Counted from the first letter of the stretch, positions 27,200-38,985 are shown. The stretch: DNA of 64,000 nucleotides from Leptidea sinapis (GCF_905404315.1 NC_066301.1:7564001-7628000), one strand, 5' to 3'. Program-made: numbers and translations. Notes: generated by a model from the letters alone, not told the origin.

Positions 27200-27335
27200 T
27201 TTATTAAATAGAGCGCAAAAAAATGTTTCTTGCGACGCTTCTTCTTTCTCAGAGCACCATATTTTGTTTCAGAAGCGGTGGTTGCGTTAGAAATGACATC
27301 GAAAAGAATTCTAAAGGATTCAATTGGTAAGTGTA
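27200..27335 (+). mobile_element. LINE 3' end, family Y
   Basis: TTCTTGCGACGCTTCTTCTT and TCAGAAGCGGTGG, then ATTCTAAAGGATTCAATTGG. A second copy is at 37760-37900. Confidence 0.6.
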
Positions 27336-27477
27336 ATCTCCGTGTTATAAGTTATACCACATCTATACCAGTCTTGATATAAAAGTGTTTGGATTAACTA
27401 TCTCATAAAATACTCCTAATACTGGCAATAAATATTGTTACAACTTAAAAACAACTACTTTTGAATTTTTTGAATTC

Positions 27478-28312
27478 AAATTTTCTTTAGCATCGTTGTG
27501 ATTTGAAAGTTGATGAAACGAAAAAGCGAGACAGTAAAAAGAAACGGACACATAAATTCATAAGTTTTTTAACGTGAGAAAAAATGAGGTAGGAAGTGTT
27601 ATATACATATTATACGGTGTTTTGGTAGCAGGCGATCATAGTTAAAGAAGAGATTCTCTTATATATGGCGCGGGTCTTAATGTATTCTGACGTCATGCGC
27701 ATGACGTTTTACTACATAGACAGCAGGAGAACATAAATATTGTAGCGGTGATAGTAATGTCTTTCATAGCCGTTGAAATAATGTGTAATCCTAGCAACAT
27801 GTACCAGGACTTCATATGCAGCTTAGAGATTCTGACATGTGGACTTCACGCTTTTTTTACAGAAAAGACAACAACCCTAAGTGGCATTAGGTTTAGAATT
27901 TTTATGGCCAGAATGATGTGTGAGTGGTCTGACTTCACAATTCCTTAAACTAAAAAAAAAAATGCGTGTGTACAAAGTACACATATCAGAAGTGAAACCT
28001 GCATTGTGCATGAATCTTAAAACTTCATATGAAGTCCTTGTACATGTTGCTAGGATGACACATGATATCAACCGCTATGAAAGACATTACTAAGACCGCT
28101 ACCATATTTATATTCTCCTGGTGTCTATGCAGTTATAAGTCGTGCGTATGACATAAGTATAATAAGGTATACCTACTCGTGTCATACATAAAAATGAAAT
28201 AGTATGCATATTTCTGTCTCATTCTTTGCCGGCTCATCCTACACATTTTTGTATTTGTGTCTCTGTCTGTGTTTGAAATCACAACGATTCTAAAGAAGTT
28301 TTACTTCAAAAA
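27478..28312. mobile_element. Large fold-back element
   Basis: Inner arms at 27716-27820 and 28027-28132 are inverted copies of about 105 bases (CTTTCATAGCCGTTGAAATA against the mirrored AACCGCTATGAAAGACATTA). Outer parts also mirror: TTTAGCATCGTTGTGATTTG on the left, AAATCACAACGATTCTAAAG on the right. A solo outer arm lies at 35805-35995. The short frames across it are not recognised proteins. Confidence 0.8.
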
Positions 28313-28471
28313 CTGTTTCATTATTTAGCAAGACATACAATTTTCGCAACGAAAAATTTCAATCATGCATCACTATATGATTAAAATTTTCGTATTTATA
28401 GCCGCGTCTTCGAGCTGAGAATCTCTCTCTATCTTAGCTGGCTCTTAAAATTTAATTCCACATGCTCTTAC

Positions 28472-28541
28472 CTCTCCCAACACTCATATTTCACGGAGCC
28501 AATGTGCTCGTAGCGTTGCTGAGGTCGTGTCGGGGCCTCGT
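28472..28541 (-). CDS. Possible CaMKK N-terminal exon
   Basis: The donor GAGAG/GTAAGA is good and ends two bases into a codon, exactly what the exon at 22989-23066 needs. The frame reads EAPTRPQQRYEHIGSVKYEC then WE. An in-frame TAA lies just upstream (minus strand), so the exon must begin after it; ATAG at 28542-28545 is the best but weak acceptor, and 28545 is an alternative edge. The stretch is richer in GC than its flanks and not recognised as a repeat. It could be chance. Confidence 0.4.
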
Positions 28542-28784
28542 CTATCTTATATTACACCACTTTAATATTTATTGGTCGCTGCGATCCGATACTCGTAAAC
28601 ATAAAGCTGGAAGTGTATTAAACCAGGCGTTCACAAGTTATAGGTGATTCCTTGTGTATCAGTTTGATAAGCAATCTTTTCTTTGTTACCTCGCTCAACT
28701 GATGGCAGGCCAGCTCGAATATAGCTTTATTAAAGCTTTATTTATCTCAAAAAGAATTATAAATTTACCGTAGATAATTAATAC

Positions 28785-28990
28785 ATCTAGATAGAGTCTT
28801 TTGCTGTTAAACAACCGATAATAACAGGCCAGGCTTACTACTTTAGTGTGGATGACAAGCTACGTCTTACACTCGCGATTTATACGACATTTTGTGTTAG
28901 TGGACGTGAATTTCTCAAAATAGAGGTAAGTTCTAGGTACAATTTTTTTCGACGTTTTCACAGCTGTAATAGTCTATATATAGGCGGTAA
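28785..28990 (+). mobile_element. Family D MITE-like repeat
   Basis: Contains GATGACAAGCTACGTCTTAC and GTTTTCACAGCTGTAATAGT; both ends are slightly decayed. Confidence 0.7.
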
Positions 28991-31030
28991 CTGCATTAGT
29001 ATTCGTATGTACAATAAGGTCAGTTATGTTCTACGCTTAGTACAAATATCTACATGATAAAGAGGCTTTATTACTAAAATTAATTACTATTTTAATAATG
29101 TTTATTTAGTTTACGACTTATAGTTTAATAGTTTATGCGAATCCGTTGGAAAATTAGGTCGTACGATCAGGTATATATATACATATACATAGCAACATTT
29201 ACGTACAAAAATTTAACATATACTAAAATACTTCATTAAATTATTTGATAAATATCCAATTAACAATTAACTTATATTAATTAGTTCATTAGTGTTTCTG
29301 TCTCTGCATAATTGAAGTCTTGCAACAACTTCGTTAATTCTTTTTTACACTTCCACTAAGACAGAGGATTAATGTATATCAATACTTTCAATGATATACA
29401 ATTAGATATACAAGTGCTACACGATCATTTTCAAAGTAAAATGACCAAAAGTGGTACCAAACAATCTCATGCAAAGAGACCAAAGTTGTATAGCAATTAT
29501 TTTCATAATTTTTCTAACAATATTACGCGTCATGGATTTCATCTTTGAACATGGAATTTTAATTTAAAGTATAAAAGTATGCGTATTAATTTACCCCCTC
29601 TACATGACGTCCACACTTTCAAACTTTCAGTTTCAATTTGCAACGCGACCTTCTGGTCGCTAGTATTTTTCACAAAATGTAAATTGAGGTGTTTGTTTAA
29701 TATCATTTTTAGGACAAACAGTTGTCTAACTATTAACTGCCTTATTCATAATAAAATGCTGATCGAAGGTATAAACATACCTGAGTTAATACGTGTTTTT
29801 TTAGCCTATCGAAGCTTCGATAAAATTCCTTATTCATAATCATAAACCTCCGATAACTAATACGTGTCTATAGTTCGGAATGTTGCCATTTCATACAAAA
29901 ACATTATTTTAACTGATTTAACGTGGATCTATCTATGGAAACAGTCATCTTTTCCATTTCAATCAATTTTCTTGTCAGTTGTTAAAAGTCAATGTCGAAA
30001 TATGTTCAAATTTCCATATTAAGGTTTTGAGTAGCGAGCCTAATGTGTAGGTTCTATTCTATTCTATTCTTCCTACTGTGGTTTCTGTGGAAGATACCAC
30101 AGATTTGCCAATATCACGTAAAAGTAGACTACCAAGCTTTGTGAGTATGTGTGTACTAAGCTTAACGGTAATTTATTATCGGTGTTAAGATTACACATAT
30201 TGTGTAGATTAATACATTCAAACTTATAACAGCTATGAACTGACTGACATCGAAAAACAAACGTGAAAATATTACGAGATATCTGATTGACATCGCCCAA
30301 GAGTGCTTTCTTTCTTTGCTCTCAGAACATATTATTTCCTTTGGCCTTAAATGTACAGTAAATTATACAAATAAAATAGGGGTTCTATAGATAAGATTAA
30401 GCGCAGTTGTAAAATGTAATATTCGAATGGTTAAAAGTTTTAAATTAGGATGATACAGAAAAACTTATTAAACAAATCAATTACTTAAATTATCATACCA
30501 ACGTTATGAATTTTCTTTTCTTACTTAGCACACACACCCAAACACACATACGCGTGCAAATTCTTTTTTTTATTATTTTGTATAAATGTAGGGGAAGAGA
30601 CTGGACCTCACACAGGGAATCCCAGTGTAAAATCCAGAATACTTGTAAAATAAAAGTTACTAACGAGTAACGATATACCAATTTATACATTCTAACAGAT
30701 ATTATGTAACAACTATGTAACTAATATGGTAATATAACAATAAAATTATCTTATCTTATGTCTTTTTATACTAAGGGCTTAAAATAGGTTGATGAATTTT
30801 ACTAGAGACAAATTTGATTTTAGTTGCGATCTTAATAAGTATGTAACCAGAATTCGTTTCGACATTTCATGATGAAGAACCATTTCTAGCCATATTTATA
30901 GCTGAATTAATTATTTTAGGCGTGCTTGAAGTAATCTCACTAATGCATGAAGGATGCTTTTCTACGGCAAATTATCAAAGAAACTGAATAAAAAGTAAAA
31001 ATAATATAACGGAAATGATTAGTGACACTT
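28991..31030. other. Repeat-poor AT-rich stretch
   Basis: No coding exon was recognised on either strand. Near 29730 and 29832 the motif CCTTATTCATAATMA occurs twice in direct orientation around a GAAGCTTCGA palindrome. ATTCT repeats lie at 30052-30070 and a TTATCTTATCTTATG tail at 30748-30763, possibly a LINE end. Confidence 0.45.
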
Positions 31031-31079
31031 TTACCCAATATAAAAGACAAACTCATATGAAGTCGCTATTATCGTAGAC

Positions 31080-31470
31080 GCACAGAACACAGACGTGGAC
31101 TTTGCGACAAGTGGAGAAAAAAAATGGATGCTCTGGAGATCTGGTGCTGACGAAGAATGCTGGGAATTATTTCTACATTTTCGAAGAACTTGGCATAAAA
31201 TAACGCTTTTCGGTGTTAGTAGAGAGTCGCATACCATCTCGTCGATATATAACATATACATCGAGCGCCTTGTCGTGCAGGGCAAAGTGGAGGGCACCAG
31301 AGGGCAAGGAAGGTCGCCCATGCGATGGATCGACCAAGTTAAGTCTGCTTTGGGCGGCATTGAACGAGTATACCAGGCTGACAGACAACAGGGAAAAGTG
31401 GCGAATGCTCGTGAGAGAATCACATCTGCCCTAAAAACTGGGTCCCGAAATCTCGATCGATTGCCAATTC
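31080..31470 (+). pseudogene. RTE-like retrotransposon C terminus
   Basis: One frame reads MDALEIWC then RRMLGI; another reads IERLVVQGKVEGTRGQGRSP and MRWIDQVKSALGG. This MDALE...GKVEGxRGxGRSPMRW layout is the end of RTE-type reverse transcriptases common in Lepidoptera. Frameshifts separate the parts. It runs straight into family B at 31473. Confidence 0.75.
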
Positions 31471-31472
31471 CG

Positions 31473-32143
31473 TGGCCATCTGGAGGGCAAAGCCAAATTG
31501 GTTTCGAAGAAGCTGGGGGTCATTAATAGAGCACGGCAATGCTTCAAGCCGGCCCACATTCTAGCAGTCTACAAAGAGCAGGTCCGGCCACGCATGGAGT
31601 ATTGCTGTCATCTCTGGTCTGGCGCACCCCAGTATCTGCTCGATCCATTTGACCGCGTGCAACGCAGAGCAGCTCGAATTGTAGGGGACCCAGTGCTCTG
31701 TGAACGGCTGGATCACTTGGCGTTGCGTAAAGACGTCGCTTCATTGTATGTCTTCTACCGCATTTATCACGGGGAGTGTTCCGAAGAGCTGTTTAATCTC
31801 TAATTCATAGTTTAACCTGATTCCTGCCGCCGAATTCCACCTTCGCACGACACGCCACAAATTAGGATATCATCCCCACCAACTGGATGTGTGGCTGTCC
31901 TCCACAGTGCGGTTTTCAAGGAGCTTTCTTTAACGTACTACTAAGCTGTGGAATGAGATTCCTTGTGCGGTGTTTCCGGGACGATACGACATGGCTACCT
32001 TCAAAAAAAGCGCGTACACCTTCCTTAAAAGCCGGCAACGCTCTTGTGATTCCTGGGGTGTTGCAAGAGAATGTGGGCGGCGGTGATCACTTAACACCAG
32101 GTGACCCGTACGCTCGTTTGTCCTTCTATTCCATAAAAATGTC
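31473..32143 (+). pseudogene. Jockey-like family B, plus-strand copy
   Basis: KLGVINRARQCFKPAHILAV, YKEQVRPRMEYCCHLWSGAP, ARIVGDPVLCERLDHLALRK and YRIYHGECSEELFNL, then a stop at 31801. Similarity resumes after a 15-base insertion that duplicates TTTAA. The 3' end at 32143 is followed by CACTTCG repeats and (GAA)n. It extends further 5' than the other B copies. Confidence 0.88.
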
Positions 32144-32623
32144 ACTTCGTCACTTCGACCGCTCCGCCAAGAGTGAACCGCTCCGCGAAGAAGAAGAAGA
32201 AGAATTATCGAAGAAAACTTGTTAGAGTTCCCTAAAGAAGAAGTGTAGCTTTAAACAATCGTACCATGGTGAGTAATATTGAGAAAAGAATGCAGATTAT
32301 TACGAATAACAGGAAAAAAATTCCTACGTTATTCCGTAATTCAACATAGCAGGCTACTTATTCACTGAAAGGTTACGGTACAATTAACAACTTACCACCA
32401 AGAAAATTTTCTTGCCTTCTAATAATGTGTATCACAAAAAAGACGGCAATGGTGCACATAAAATATATAAGCTGTAACCTTGTTCACAAATTAGTTGAAG
32501 CTAGCGTCAAAGCTCACTTCGTACAGAGGCGGACTCACTGCTTCAGGGGCCCAATATAATTGTAAATATATTGTAAGTTGAACGAAAACCACATAAATAT
32601 ATTCTGTGATAATCACAATCATA

Positions 32624-32785
32624 TTTTTTTATGAAACTAAGGGACGAGACGAGCAGGACTTCAGCGGATGGTAATTGATATGCCCTGCTCATTACAATGC
32701 AGTGCGGTTTTTCAAACATCCTGAGCGGATTCTTGAAAAATTCTGAGTGGCACTACAATTGCGCTCGCCACCTTGGGACGTAATT
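32624..32785 (-). repeat. Family A repeat, truncated
   Basis: Tail and middle only (GGGACGAGACGAGCAGGACT to CTACAATTGCGCTCGCCACC), with a local duplication of CCTGAGCGGATTCTTG-like sequence. Confidence 0.75.
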
Positions 32786-32817
32786 AATGCTAGGAGCAAA
32801 TAAAAAAAATCCAAATG

Positions 32818-32945
32818 TTTTGAGTTTTCGTTAGTGTCAATTCGACACGTGTTTCGCCTCTACACGAGGCATTCTCAGGACATGTTGACTCGCCAAAATC
32901 TGGCACGAGACTGCAAAGTAGTAACGCCTGCTTCAATATTTTTTA
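32818..32945. mobile_element. Family R fold-back element, partial
   Basis: CGACACGTGTTTCGCCTCTA, GAGGCATTCTCAGGACATGT, then AACGCCTGCTTCAATA. The second inverted arm seen at 51002 is missing. Confidence 0.7.
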
Positions 32946-33540
32946 AATAAAAACAAGTGATGCCTACTGCATGGGAATGCCAAGTTAGTGAGTCTTTTAG
33001 GATAGGATCCTAGAAAATGTACAAGTATTTCGTAATAAAGATAAATATTTTGTGTTATAACGGTTACTAGTATTGTTAGTTAGTTAATAATTCAGATCCT
33101 TCAGGATTTCGGGTGAAAGCTTTTCCCCTTGAAATGGGAGGTAATTCGTCGGTGATTGGAGTTCAGTTTGTAGACTTTACTTTGGGTTTTTCAGTGGCGA
33201 TGTGGTTTTTCATCAACAACGTTTATTCTTTACGTAACCCTATTAAAAAATAAAGAATAATAATTGTAGAGGTTAATAGCATTGTACTCGGTTGGCAGTA
33301 GTAGTTAATAATACCACAGAGTGAATATACTTACGTAAGTAATATAAATGTGTTTGCACGAGACAGAATGGAATTAAGACTGGGGCGCATGCCACCAGGA
33401 AATGAATGTAATTTAAAAAAAAAATAATTAAATAAAACGGAAAGGCTCGTTGTGTTTATTGCGTCCGTTCTTCTCCTGTCTGAGGAATATCTTTTGCGAA
33501 TAGGTGTTTCACGTTTATAAGTTGATTTAAAAACATATTA

Positions 33541-33670
33541 AATTTGAAAAACAAAATTTTTATGAACGATGCGGGACTCGAACCCACGACCTCCGGCGTT
33601 CCGTGCCGGTGCTCTAACCAACTGAGCTAACCGAGTCCCGCATCGTTCATAAAATTTTGTTTTTCAAATT
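33541..33670 (-). repeat. Palindromic tRNA-like element (family E variant)
   Basis: Arms 33541-33580 and 33632-33670 are inverted copies differing by one T (AATTTGAAAAACAAAA...GAACGATGCGGGACTCG). The 51-base centre plus arms holds a tRNA-like unit on the minus strand: GGTTAGCTCAGTTGGTTAGA, anticodon stem CCGGC/GCCGG, loop ACGGAAC, and GGGTTCGAGTCCC. The right arm replaces the 5' module present in other family E copies with an inverted copy of the tail. Confidence 0.85.
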
Positions 33671-33984
33671 TTATTTGTGTATTAATCCTAGAAGTGAGGG
33701 TTATCACTTTAAAAACAAAACAAATTGTTCTTATATATAGTTAATGTGTATATAGGCTATAAGAAGGTTGTGGTAGGTGGATCATTAGTTTTTTGATTAA
33801 GTATAACATCCAAGTCCGTACCTGGATGGCCCTCAATGGGTAGCTGGTCCGTCACAACGGATACAATTATAGCGGGGGAACACCCCACGTACTACGCCCT
33901 GTACTGTTTCGTTTTATTTTGAGACCTACTCGCACACATACCACCTTACACGTAGGTCACACTAAAAGATTTGCGTAACTTAAA

Positions 33985-34240
33985 AAAACAACATCTTATA
34001 ACCAAACTATTATGATTATTGCTTTTCAAAATACTCTCCATTTTAAGCAAATTTTCATGCGATCGAACCATTTTTTAAAACAGGAGGACCACAGATCTGA
34101 AGGCATGTTTTCTACGTGCTGATTGAACGCTTCTGAATTGGTAATAGAAACCTCTTATCAAATCTTTGATTTTGGGAAAAATACAGAAATCACAGGGTGC
34201 TAGGTCGGGGCTATGAGCATGGGTGACGAGTTGTACTGTT
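33985..34240 (-). pseudogene. Mariner-like transposase C-terminal remnant
   Basis: One minus frame reads HAHSPDLAPCDFCIFPKIKD; after a shift another reads FNQHVENMPSDLWSSCFKKW then FDRMKICLKW. The SPDLAPCDF block with the third catalytic Asp and the following FxKWxxRMxKC pattern are typical of mariner. Stops, a shift, and no inverted ends seen. Confidence 0.75.
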
Positions 34241-34256
34241 TTTTAAATGTTTCTTT

Positions 34257-34300
34257 ACTACGATAAGGGATGAGACGGGCAGGATGTCAGCTGATGATAC
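34257..34300 (-). repeat. Family A tail fragment
   Basis: ATAAGGGATGAGACGGGCAG then a GATGTCAGCTGATG end, directly before family E. Confidence 0.65.
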
Positions 34301-34565
34301 ACAAATAAAATTTGAAAAACAACAATTTATGAACGATGCGAGACTCGAACCCACGACCTCTGGCGTTCCGTGCCAGTGCTCTAACCAACTGAGCTAACCG
34401 TTCGAGTGACGTATCGTCGTAAAATCTTGTATGCTTTGTTCAACTCTCGGGTTGTGACTTCATCTACAGGATCTACTTTTACAGTTGATAACTTGCTCAA
34501 CCCCAATATTTGCATATTAGGAAATTGACTTGAGATGTCGCTCTTGTAAATCTAAACAATTTGTT
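34300..34565 (-). repeat. Family E repeat with tRNA-like cloverleaf (copy 2)
   Basis: The minus strand has the complete module order. The cloverleaf folds well: acceptor GAACGGT with ATCGTTC (one G-T pair), D stem GCTC/GAGC, anticodon stem CTGGC/GCCAG, loop ACGGAAC, T stem GTGGG/CTCGC. Base 33 is C and no CCA is encoded. Confidence 0.8.
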
Positions 34566-34862
34566 ATGTTTTAAAATTTCTACGAATTCTACAGGGAAAT
34601 TGTTGGATTTTATTTTTAGGTTTGTCGAAAGTGTGGCAAAGCTAGGTCAGCAACGTTTTAAATTAATTATGAATGAGAGCAACTCACAGCGACAACGATA
34701 CTACACAGCCGAGAAAGAGAATTAAATAAGTCTCCAATGATGCCTGGGGATTGTAGAGTTTCGTGAAACGGTTAGCCATTCAACGTGAATAAATTGTAAT
34801 TTGTAAATCGATATATGAGTTATGAATTTGTTGATTACATTATATTGTAGTATAGTACATAA

Positions 34863-35325
34863 TATATTTATTCAAACAAAGCAAATTTTATAACTATATA
34901 ATACTATTATTATATTAGATTAAAACTATCATTACGGGGATGCGTTCCAAGAATACTGGCAGCATTACCACGTTGGAAAGCTAGGCTGATCCGATGATCG
35001 AAATAGCTGCCAGTGCTTGGGTTGCCAGTAGCCTTATTTAGGCGAGAAGATAGTACTTTGTACATTCTCCGCGCGTCTGGGCCCCACGGGCCAAGTGTCT
35101 CGACACCAAACAGTACAAAGATGCAAGATTCACTGAGAGATTCACTCTATCTTCGATGCGAATCTTGCTGTCTTCAGCAGTCGAAGCAGCAGCCCCAGCA
35201 CCAACTGATGTAACTTGGATATGAGAAGGAGCCAGAGTGTCGACGCAAGTCGCGTCCCACACTAGCGTCCTTCCCCGTGCCCAAGCCACCAGGGTCATTC
35301 CATCGAAACGCTTGCCCTGCGGCGG
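34863..35325 (-). pseudogene. LINE-type retroelement C terminus, family Q (copy 2)
   Basis: The minus frame at 35298-35038 reads MTLVAWARGRTLVWDATCVD then TLAPSHIQVTSVGAGAAAST. A GRxLVWDxTxxDTLAPSH block followed by an AxxAxxxK region is, from memory, a recurrent C-terminal domain of animal reverse-transcriptase proteins. The downstream part (VFRDHRISLAF-type) is frameshifted. Confidence 0.65.
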
Positions 35326-35604
35326 GTATTATTTTTGTATAGTAGATTATATAGGGGATAACGTTGCCTTGCCAACCATCGTCCTTATTTTACGATTCTT
35401 TGAAAAAAGAATTAGCTGAAAAGGTTCAGGCGTTCTCAAATATTGCGACTAGTTTTATTACATTCATTATTCATGCATAGATTAAGTATATTAGTATTTC
35501 ACAAGAATCTCAGATAAAGTTGTGGACCAGATTGAGAAATGTATAATATTTACAAACAAAACATAATCAGCCTGAAACAACGGCTGTAGTAAACATGTGA
35601 CACG

Positions 35605-35705
35605 AGAAAAAAGCTCCCAGAAAGCGGGTCGCACTTCCCCACCGCCCGCAACGACCCACCTACACTCGCCGCTCGCTCGGAAAATTGAAATTTTAAAACA
35701 TACCA
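35605..35705. other. GC-rich island of unknown nature
   Basis: About 100 bases far richer in GC than the flanks (GGGTCGCACTTCCCCACCGC ... CTCGCCGCTCGCTCGG). No repeat match inside the window. A minus-strand frame (AGGGEVRPAFWELFSRVT) is open, but the splice sites are poor. Confidence 0.4.
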
Positions 35706-35804
35706 ATAAGCCACATGTTTTAACGTTGTTTTATGTGTCATATGTACTCATATGGATAACATCTTTTAATTAGTTCTAGAAACTTCATTGTATTCATTAT
35801 GCTT

Positions 35805-35995
35805 TTTGAAGTGAAAATTTCTTTAGCATAGTTGTGATTTGAAAGTCGATGAAACAAAAAAGCGAGACAGTAAAAAGAGACAGGACACATAAATTCATGA
35901 TATTTAACGTGGGAGAAAATGAGAATGGAAGCATTATATAGTATTTTGGTACCAGGCGATCATAGGTGAAGAAGAGATTGTCTAATGTTGACAAA
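35805..35995 (+). mobile_element. Solo arm of the 27478 fold-back family
   Basis: TTTCTTTAGCATAGTTGTGA, AAAGCGAGACAGTAAAAAGA and CCAGGCGATCATAGGTGAAG match 27480-27663. Confidence 0.7.
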
Positions 35996-35999
35996 TAAC

Positions 36000-37750
36000 A
36001 ATAAGTCATGAATTATCGGGCTGTCATGTTGTATATATGCTAAAAAAATTTTAACTCTTTGATAATACCAGTGACGTACCCTTGCCGATAGGTATTAGAT
36101 CAACTTACGGCCACTTTATATTCGTTCTTTAATGATAGGTTATTTTGAATCTAGATTTTAATACCATCTGTCATAGGTTCTGAATAAATATGTAAATCTT
36201 AACTCCTGATGGTAAGTGTACGCCCTCCTTTACAATGCAGCGATTCAGGATTCAAGACTCCAGAGTATTATTTTCACTTTCTGAGCAGTACCGTAATAGC
36301 GATCGTCATCTTCAAATATAAGCTGTAAAAGACTTATTTCTCAAGTTCTCAGGCTGAGATCTATAGAGCGTACTTAGAATTTTCTCAGACTTTACTTACC
36401 TAAAACTTAGCTGAGTGTGAAAAAACGCGAACTTGTATTTTGCATTGCGTTGTCAAATTTAAGCTCAGTATTATATCAGCTGTTAAATGATAATGAAAAC
36501 GAATTCACAGATTATGCTACATACACATCAATAGATCTCCGCCTAAGTGGCAGAGAAGCCCAATAACTTTTAACTTATAGCCAGTTTGGTAACTTACGCT
36601 ATAAGTTAAAAGCTACTTGTGGTTATGGTGATCATTTGACCGGAAACTTGTACAAAGAAGCCTCTCCCTGGTAATAAATAACATACGTTATTTATATGTA
36701 TGTGTAATTAACCAGTTCTTGGTTTCCTTATGTTTGCTCCACATATATATGCATAAAGGATAACAAACGGTGGTCAATCATCATCCGTATTATGTAAACT
36801 GCTTTTGATCCAATCTATTCTACTAATCAAATATAAATAAATACTAATCTAACTTATGTAACTTTACACAAGTTATTTTACAAAAACTTAAATTTGGGTA
36901 AAAAATTGTATTTTAAAGGTTTACATTACATTACATATTATTTACATATATTAGCGAACACAATTCACATTCATATATGCACTCACACACACATACACAT
37001 CGTCACACACACGCCCACACCTTATTAGTGTTATGTACATACCTAGTTAATGATTATAGATCTTCTGACTCAGGTTTTGTCACCTTAAAGAAGGTCATAA
37101 CTAATTATTTCATATAATACTTTTGGTACTAATAAATGAAGGAAGAAAAGCCTTTTTGCAAAAAGAGTAAAACGAAGTACAAACTATCAATACAGCTCTT
37201 TTAAGAAAACAAGATATGGTTAGAGTTTCTACTAAAACAAGCATATTTTATATATTGGTACTAATTGACTAAGTATGTTTGAAATCGACGTAAAATTAAT
37301 TTGATTTGAATCAAATTGAGTACATTAAAGATTTGATATAATCAAGAAACAATAGCAATAGCTAAGATATCATTGAAATATGACCACAGAGATAATGGAC
37401 AGCTGTCTTGCACTGTGGTAATAAATTTACACATAATCAAACAATGGTTTTAATTTAAGTACGTAATTAAGTACGTTCAAAAAAATCGTCACCTTTTTGC
37501 TATTAATATTGCTTTTCATTATTATAATACTAGAAATAAGGGATTGCTTGTAACTAATTCTAGTAGGCTTCATAAGATACATAATAGCTTTAAGGGTAAA
37601 TGTATACACTTAAATTCAAATGTTTTATTAAAAAACGGCTCTGCCGTAAATCCTATTACTCCACAGCTGAATATCCAAGTGAACGGACAGCCTGGGACTA
37701 GATTATGATTATTTTATAGCAATAGATTCCTATTACTGGACAGTACAATA
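36000..37750. other. Mostly unassigned AT-rich sequence
   Basis: A decayed family A trace lies near 36200-36310 and a CA-rich run near 36975-37020. Otherwise no gene or repeat was recognised. Confidence 0.45.
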
Positions 37751-37759
37751 TTGTATATT

Positions 37760-37900
37760 TTATTAAAAAGAGCTCAAAAACCAATGCTGGGAGAGGTTCT
37801 GGCGCCGTTTCTTCTCTCTCAAAGCGCCATTTGTTTCCAAAGCGGTAGTAGGATTAGAAACGTCATCAAAAATATTGGTAAAGGAATCAACTTTTTGAAC
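37760..37900 (+). mobile_element. LINE 3' end, family Y (copy 2)
   Basis: GAGGTTCTGGCGCCGTTTCT and CGCCATTTGTTTCCAAAGCG match 27200-27335 more completely. Confidence 0.6.
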
Positions 37901-38149
37901 ATAAATGCCTTTCATTCCTTTTTATTAATGAGATTGGCATCTTTTTGCAAACACAAAACATTGCATCATTAATTTCAGTTCTATAAATTGTAAACAAGTT
38001 ACGTCTCAATCGTACGTGAACAGCATGTAGAAACGCGCATGCTTCTTATAAATATATAAAGAAACGACTGTAGGTAGTTTGAAGATTGAAACATTTGCAG
38101 ATATTCTGTTACATATCTAACGATCTTTTGGAGTTTTTCACGTTAATAT

Positions 38150-38705
38150 TCTCATATTTTTATTTAAACAGGATTTTTTAATCACTAATTGGGAGTGAGT
38201 AGAAAATATTTGCCTCAGACCCGATAAGAACGGGCCCAGGAAATTCAATCCTATTAATATTATAAATGTGAAAGTTTGTATGTCTGGATCTATGTTTGAA
38301 CTTCTTTAACGCAAAAACTACTGATTGGATTTTGATGAAACTTTACAATAATATAGCTTACACACCAGAATAACACATAGGCTATTTATTATTTACAAAA
38401 CTATCGCGTGATTTATACTTTATATTGCAAAACAACGTTTGCCGGGTCAGCTTGTGGAAAATTAATTTCGATACAATCAAATTTTAATAAACCTGGCGGC
38501 GGTCGCTGCATTCCCAATCTGACATCTGTATTATCACTATGAAAGTAATTCAAGTTATAAAATAGAGTTAAGTGACATTTACAACATAAATTTTTGAACA
38601 ATATTTGGGATGGCGTTGTAAAAGCATGTACATCGCCCCACAAAAGACTTGGATAAAAAACTCTACTTAGCCAACTAGTAGGCATAACAAGTTTTATTTT
38701 ACAGC
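38150..38705 (-). mobile_element. Jockey-like family C split by a Helitron
   Basis: 3' portion at 38150-38248 (TAAACAGGATTTTTTAATCA, CAGACCCGATAAGAACGGG) and continuing portion at 38455-38705 (GGTCGCTGCATTCCCAATCT, CATCGCCCCACAAAAGACTT), separated by a 206-bp Helitron. Confidence 0.75.
38249..38454 (+). mobile_element. Short Helitron inserted in Jockey family C
   Basis: Starts TCCTATTAATATTATAAATG after A and ends GCCGGGTCAGCTTG before T, with the hairpin GCAAAACAACGTTTGC. The terminal CTTG is a mutated CTAG. Confidence 0.8.
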
Positions 38706-38867
38706 AATCTTTTATATTGTAACAATGTAAGCAAATAGTATTTTCTATGATTAACGCGAGTGTTAAAATTAAAACTTGATGTGGCGGGTTAACTAAAATA
38801 CTAATAAAAATGTAACTTTACGCAAAAATCTAATGAAAGAACTCTTAAGTTCTTATTCATAATAGTC

Positions 38868-38985
38868 CGCTTACTTAAAGCATTGCTAATTCTCACTCTG
38901 TCTTCTTCTATTGACCTAAGTCAGAATGAGAAAAAACACTCTTAAGCGGCTGTTTAAAGTTAGCGGATCAATATGAATAAGGGGG
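38868..38985. mobile_element. MITE family S (copy 1)
   Basis: TTATTCATAATAGTCCGCTT at the left, mirrored by AGCGGATCAATATGAATAA. Same interior as 51131-51256 (CTCACTCTGTCTTCTTCTAT). Confidence 0.8.

Noticed and set aside
31095..31526. 143-codon plus frame as a novel gene
   Set aside because: It fuses an RTE C-terminal remnant to the start of a family B Jockey copy; the frame across the join is accidental.
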